Shown here in pieces: positions 43,934 to 48,891 of a DNA stretch of 48,891 nucleotides (its first letter is position 1; each line of letters opens with the position of its first letter). The notes under the pieces were generated by a model. The model saw nothing but the letters and a program-made list of their open reading frames with translations. It made no database searches and had not been told where the DNA came from. Source of the DNA: Polaromonas sp. (GTDB taxonomy: Bacteria > Pseudomonadota > Gammaproteobacteria > Burkholderiales > Burkholderiaceae_C); contig JAIPCZ010000019.1 of the NCBI GenBank assembly GCA_021737975.1, forward strand, positions 1 through 48,891. Direction: 5' to 3'. Made by a program: the position numbers and the translations under genes.

Positions 43934-43972
43934 GTTGATCAGGTGGGTTTGGCAGGGCGCTTGCCCTGGTGT

Positions 43973-45085
43973 TTAAAAAACGTCGCGGCCGCAAACGCGG
44001 GCGACCACACGCAGGTCGGGCCCCAGCATGGCGGTGGACTTGAATTCCAGCGGCACGGCCTGGGCCAGATCCTGCAGCGGGCCAAAGTGTGCCATGCCAC
44101 GCCCCAGGCCGATCAGTTTGGGGGCCAGATAAACCACAAATTCATCGACCAGTCCCTCGCGAATCAGCGAGCCGTTGAGCTTTTCACCGGCTTCCACATG
44201 CAACTCGTTGATCTCGCGGCGCGCCAGGTCACGCAGCGTGGCGGCCAGATCGACCTTGCCCTCGGGCCCGGGCAGCATCACGACGGTGGCACCGCGTGCT
44301 GCCAGCGCAGCCTGTTTGGCGGCATCGGCAACGGCCGCGTAAACGATGAGCGTGCGACCTGGAATGAACAGCGCGGCGTCCAGGGGCGTCTCCAGCCGGC
44401 TGTCGATCACCACCAGGCTAGGCTGGCGCGGTGTGTCCACCAGCCGCACATCGAGCTTGGGGTTGTCGGCGAGCACCGTGCCAATGCCGGTGAGCACGGC
44501 ACAGGCGCGCGCACGCCAGGCGTGGCCGTCGCTGCGGGCTTCGGGCGAGGTGATCCACTGGCTGAGTCCGTTGTCGAGGGCGGTCTTGCCGTCGAGCGTG
44601 GCTGCCAGCTTCATGCGCACCCAGGGCGTTTGGCGCACCATGCGGCTGAAAAATCCGATGTTGAGTTCGCGTGATTCGGCGCCACCGGGACCGATGTCGA
44701 CGTCGATGCCTGCCGCGCGCAGCCTTTTGAGGCCATTACCCGTGACCAGGGGATTGGGGTCGCCGATGGCGGCGACGACTTTTTTGATCCCGGCAGCCAC
44801 CAGGGCATCGCAGCAGGGTCCGGTGCGGCCTTTGTGCGAGCAGGGTTCCAGCGTGACATAGGCGGTGGCACCCAGCACGCTGTGGCCCTGGGCCGCGGCG
44901 TCGCGCAGCGCCATGACTTCGGCGTGCGCCTCGCCGGCGCGTTGTGTGAATCCCTGGCCGAGCAACTGGCCGTCGGGCGTGGTGATGACGCAGCCCACGC
45001 GCGGGTTGGGGGAGGTGAGCAGCAGGCTTTGCGCAGCCAGTGCCAGCGCCTGCTGCATGAAGGTGGTGTTTTCCGGCAGGGTCAT
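43973..45085 (-). CDS. ribD: Bifunctional riboflavin deaminase/reductase RibD
   Basis: Carries out two early riboflavin steps: deamination of the pyrimidine by the N-terminal domain and NADPH reduction of the ribose by the C-terminal domain. Zinc motif HAEVMAL and PCSHKGRTGPCCDALVAAGI mark the deaminase (about 10-145); VRMKLAATLDGKTAL and ELHVEAGEKLNGSLI mark the reductase. ATG 45085 (MTLPENTTF) is preferred because the longer frame, from 45136, would overlap the gntR gene. About 370 residues, normal for the family. Confidence 0.95.
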   Translation of the reverse strand: MTLPENTTFMQQALALAAQSLLLTSPNPRVGCVITTPDGQLLGQGFTQRAGEAHAEVMALRDAAAQGHSVLGATAYVTLEPCSHKGRTGPCCDALVAAGIKKVVAAIGDPNPLVTGNGLKRLRAAGIDVDIGPGGAESRELNIGFFSRMVRQTPWVRMKLAATLDGKTALDNGLSQWITSPEARSDGHAWRARACAVLTGIGTVLADNPKLDVRLVDTPRQPSLVVIDSRLETPLDAALFIPGRTLIVYAAVADAAKQAALAARGATVVMLPGPEGKVDLAATLRDLARREINELHVEAGEKLNGSLIREGLVDEFVVYLAPKLIGLGRGMAHFGPLQDLAQAVPLEFKSTAMLGPDLRVVARVCGRDVF

Positions 45086-45113
45086 GAGGATCGGCGGCGC
45101 AGGCGTGGCGTGG

Positions 45114-45761
45114 TCAGGCGGCGGCTTCGAGACCATTGGCGAAATGCGCCCGCATGCGCTCGGTGCAGGCTTGCGGGTCGCGCGCTGCCAGCGCGTCCAT
45201 GATGGCGCGGTGTTCAGCCAGGGATTCCTGGATTCGCCCGGATTTCAGCAGTGAATTGTGCCGGTTGAGTTTCATGACCTTGCGCAGGTCGGCCACCATC
45301 TGGTTGCGCCAGCGGTTGTCGGCAATCTCCAGCAGGCGCATGTGAAAACGTTCGTTGATTTCAAAAAACTTCTCGCGATCGAGTTGCTTGGGCCGCGCGG
45401 CGTTTTCGAGTTCCTGGTGCAGCGCCTTCAACTCGTCCATTTGTGCATCGTCAGCGCGTTGGGCCACGACGCCTGCGGCATCGGACTCCAGCAGACTCAG
45501 CAGATGGTAGACATCGGCCAGATCGCGCTCGGAGACTTCTGTCACGTAGGCACCGCGTCGCACTTTCATGGTCACCAGGCCCTCGGTGGCCAGCACCTTG
45601 AGTGCTTCACGCATGGGCGTGCGGCTGATGCCGTAGTCATGCGCAATCTTGAGCTCGTCGATCCAGCTGCCGGGTTCCAGCTCGCGGCTGAAGATGCGCT
45701 GACGCAGCAATTCAGCCACTTCTTCGTAAAGTGCGCGGGGGGCTAAGGAAAGTGCGGCCAT
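45114..45761 (-). CDS. GntR-family regulator with FCD ligand domain
   Basis: A 215-residue regulator: winged helix-turn-helix LYEEVAELLRQRIFSRELEP ... YGISRTPMREALKVLATEGLV, then an all-helical FCD domain with the metal/ligand residues around EINERFHMRLLEIADN and SLAEHRAIMDAL. ATG 45761 is chosen because the family similarity begins at once; the frame is open further upstream across the promoter. It is divergent from methylmalonyl-CoA mutase and probably controls it in response to a propionate-pathway acid. Confidence 0.9.
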   Translation of the reverse strand: MAALSLAPRALYEEVAELLRQRIFSRELEPGSWIDELKIAHDYGISRTPMREALKVLATEGLVTMKVRRGAYVTEVSERDLADVYHLLSLLESDAAGVVAQRADDAQMDELKALHQELENAARPKQLDREKFFEINERFHMRLLEIADNRWRNQMVADLRKVMKLNRHNSLLKSGRIQESLAEHRAIMDALAARDPQACTERMRAHFANGLEAAA

Positions 45762-45850
45762 GGGGCAAATTGTAAGCTGGGCGGAATTTTTTGCATCAAT
45801 AATTATAAATAATGTAAACTCATTCGTGCAAAATGCGCGTCGCTGTACAG

Positions 45851-45866
45851 TCGATGGCGCCATCGA
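45851..45866. promoter_or_regulatory. Perfect 16-bp palindrome before methylmalonyl-CoA mutase
   Basis: TCGATGGCGCCATCGA lies 24 bp before the mutase ATG in the 129-bp divergent region with gntR. It may be an operator or a leader hairpin. A nearby ATAATTATAAATAATGTAAAC stretch likely holds the promoters. Confidence 0.45.
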
Positions 45867-45890
45867 TACAACTCTTAACCGTTTGCCATC

Positions 45891-48064
<2,174 letters not shown>

Positions 48065-48068
<4 letters not shown>

Positions 48069-48891
48069 TTCCAGGCGCTTTGGCTGAGGCCGTGCTGCGG
48101 GGTCATGCCACCGTGCAGCGCCGCGCCATGGCCAAGGCCATCACCCTGCTCGAATCCACCCGCGCTGACCACCGCCTGCAGGCCGACGAGTTGCTCACGA
48201 GCTTGCTGCCGCACACCGGCCAGTCCTTCAGGCTGGGCATCAGCGGCGTGCCCGGCGTGGGCAAGTCGACCTTCATCGAGGCGCTGGGCCTGCACCTGAT
48301 CGGGCAGGGCCACCGTGTCGCGGTGCTGACGATTGACCCCTCCAGCACCGTGTCGGGCGGCTCCATCCTGGGCGACAAGACCCGCATGGAGCTGTTGTCC
48401 GTCAATGACAAAGCCTACATCCGCCCCAGCCCCAGCAGCGGCACGCTCGGTGGCGTGGCCGAAAAAACCCGCGAGGCCATGCTGGTGTGCGAGGCGGCGG
48501 GTTATGACGTGGTGATTGTGGAAACTGTGGGGGTGGGGCAAAGCGAGACCGCCGTGGCCAACATGACCGATATGTTTGTGCTGATGCAGTTGCCCAATGC
48601 GGGGGACGATTTGCAGGCCATCAAGAAGGGCGTGATGGAACTGGCCGACCTGGTGGTCATCAACAAGGCCGACATCGACCCCGATGCCGCCACGCGGGCG
48701 CGCGCCCAGATCAGCTCCAGCCTGCGTTTGCTTGGCCTGCATGGCAGCCCGGACCACCTGCACCATGACCAAAGAATATGGCACCCGCAGGTGATCCAGC
48801 TCAGCGCCCTGCATGCCCAGGGGGTCGATGCCTTCTGGGACAAGGTGCGCGAATTCAAAGCGCTGCAAACCGCCAATGGCAAGTTTTCCTC
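48065..48891 (+). CDS. meaB: MeaB/ArgK-type GTPase, methylmalonyl-CoA mutase chaperone (3' end outside window)
   Basis: G-protein that guards cofactor loading and protects methylmalonyl-CoA mutase from inactivation. It starts with GTG at 48065, overlapping the mutase stop as GTGA; no ATG start is available at the right place. Walker [10 protein letters not shown] (61-69), then [30 protein letters not shown] (switch region) and the guanine-binding NKAD are visible. 275 codons are in the window; the family usually has about 320-340, so only the C-terminal end is missing. Confidence 0.95.

Overview
The window is GC-rich, densely packed DNA that most resembles a betaproteobacterium of the Comamonadaceae (Rhodoferax/Polaromonas type). 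The grounds are codon style, the closeness of the proteins to that group, and the mix of a large NAD-dependent glutamate dehydrogenase, an aot-like basic amino acid transporter and a gntR/methylmalonyl-CoA mutase/meaB block. The genus call is an inference from family recognition, not from a search. I see no rRNA, tRNA, CRISPR array, transposase or phage gene.

Layout. 1-5.4 kb: 3' end of NAD-glutamate dehydrogenase, facing an MsbA-like ABC exporter and a 6-phosphogluconate dehydrogenase of visibly lower GC. 5.5-21.7 kb: a basic amino acid island. A leftward group encodes an Lrp/AsnC regulator, ornithine cyclodeaminase, a Cds1-like PLP enzyme and a secreted lipocalin-like protein. Divergent from it, a rightward operon encodes the lysine fermentation route: lysine 2,3-aminomutase (KamA), 3,5-diaminohexanoate dehydrogenase (Kdd), KamB reactivase, lysine 5,6-aminomutase (KamD/KamE), 3-aminobutyryl-CoA ammonia-lyase (Kal), 3-keto-5-aminohexanoate cleavage enzyme (Kce) and an EamA exporter. 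Facing it is an aotJQMOP-like arginine/ornithine/lysine ABC importer. Together they would import basic amino acids and turn lysine into crotonyl-CoA, acetoacetate and ammonia. No KamC-like partner of KamB is present.

21.8-33.3 kb: housekeeping and envelope genes: a kinase-like two-domain protein, an FtsX-type permease with a LolD-like ATPase, fused PabB-PabC, MiaA, a Bcr/CflA efflux pump, a small cytochrome c, a calcium-type beta/gamma-crystallin fused to a glycine zipper, and a small membrane protein.

33.4-43.1 kb: the most novel-looking block. A dipeptide-type ABC importer (dppABCDF) is followed, in the same operon, by a C45 autoproteolytic amidase and a sigma-54 activator that has no sensory domain. 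The next operon encodes an AtuA-family (DUF1446) protein and a DUF4387 protein. Both operons have a textbook sigma-54 promoter (GG-N10-GC), and upstream of each lies a related palindrome that could be the activator's binding site. I read this as one self-contained sigma-54 regulon for uptake and breakdown of an unknown amide or peptide-like compound.

43.3-48.9 kb: riboflavin genes ribE and ribD, a GntR/FCD regulator, and divergent methylmalonyl-CoA mutase with its G-protein chaperone meaB (cut by the window end). The window therefore holds two adenosylcobalamin mutases, each next to a P-loop protein likely to protect or reactivate it. A 40-bp palindromic repeat occurs twice (beside the glutamate dehydrogenase end and inside the lysine operon).
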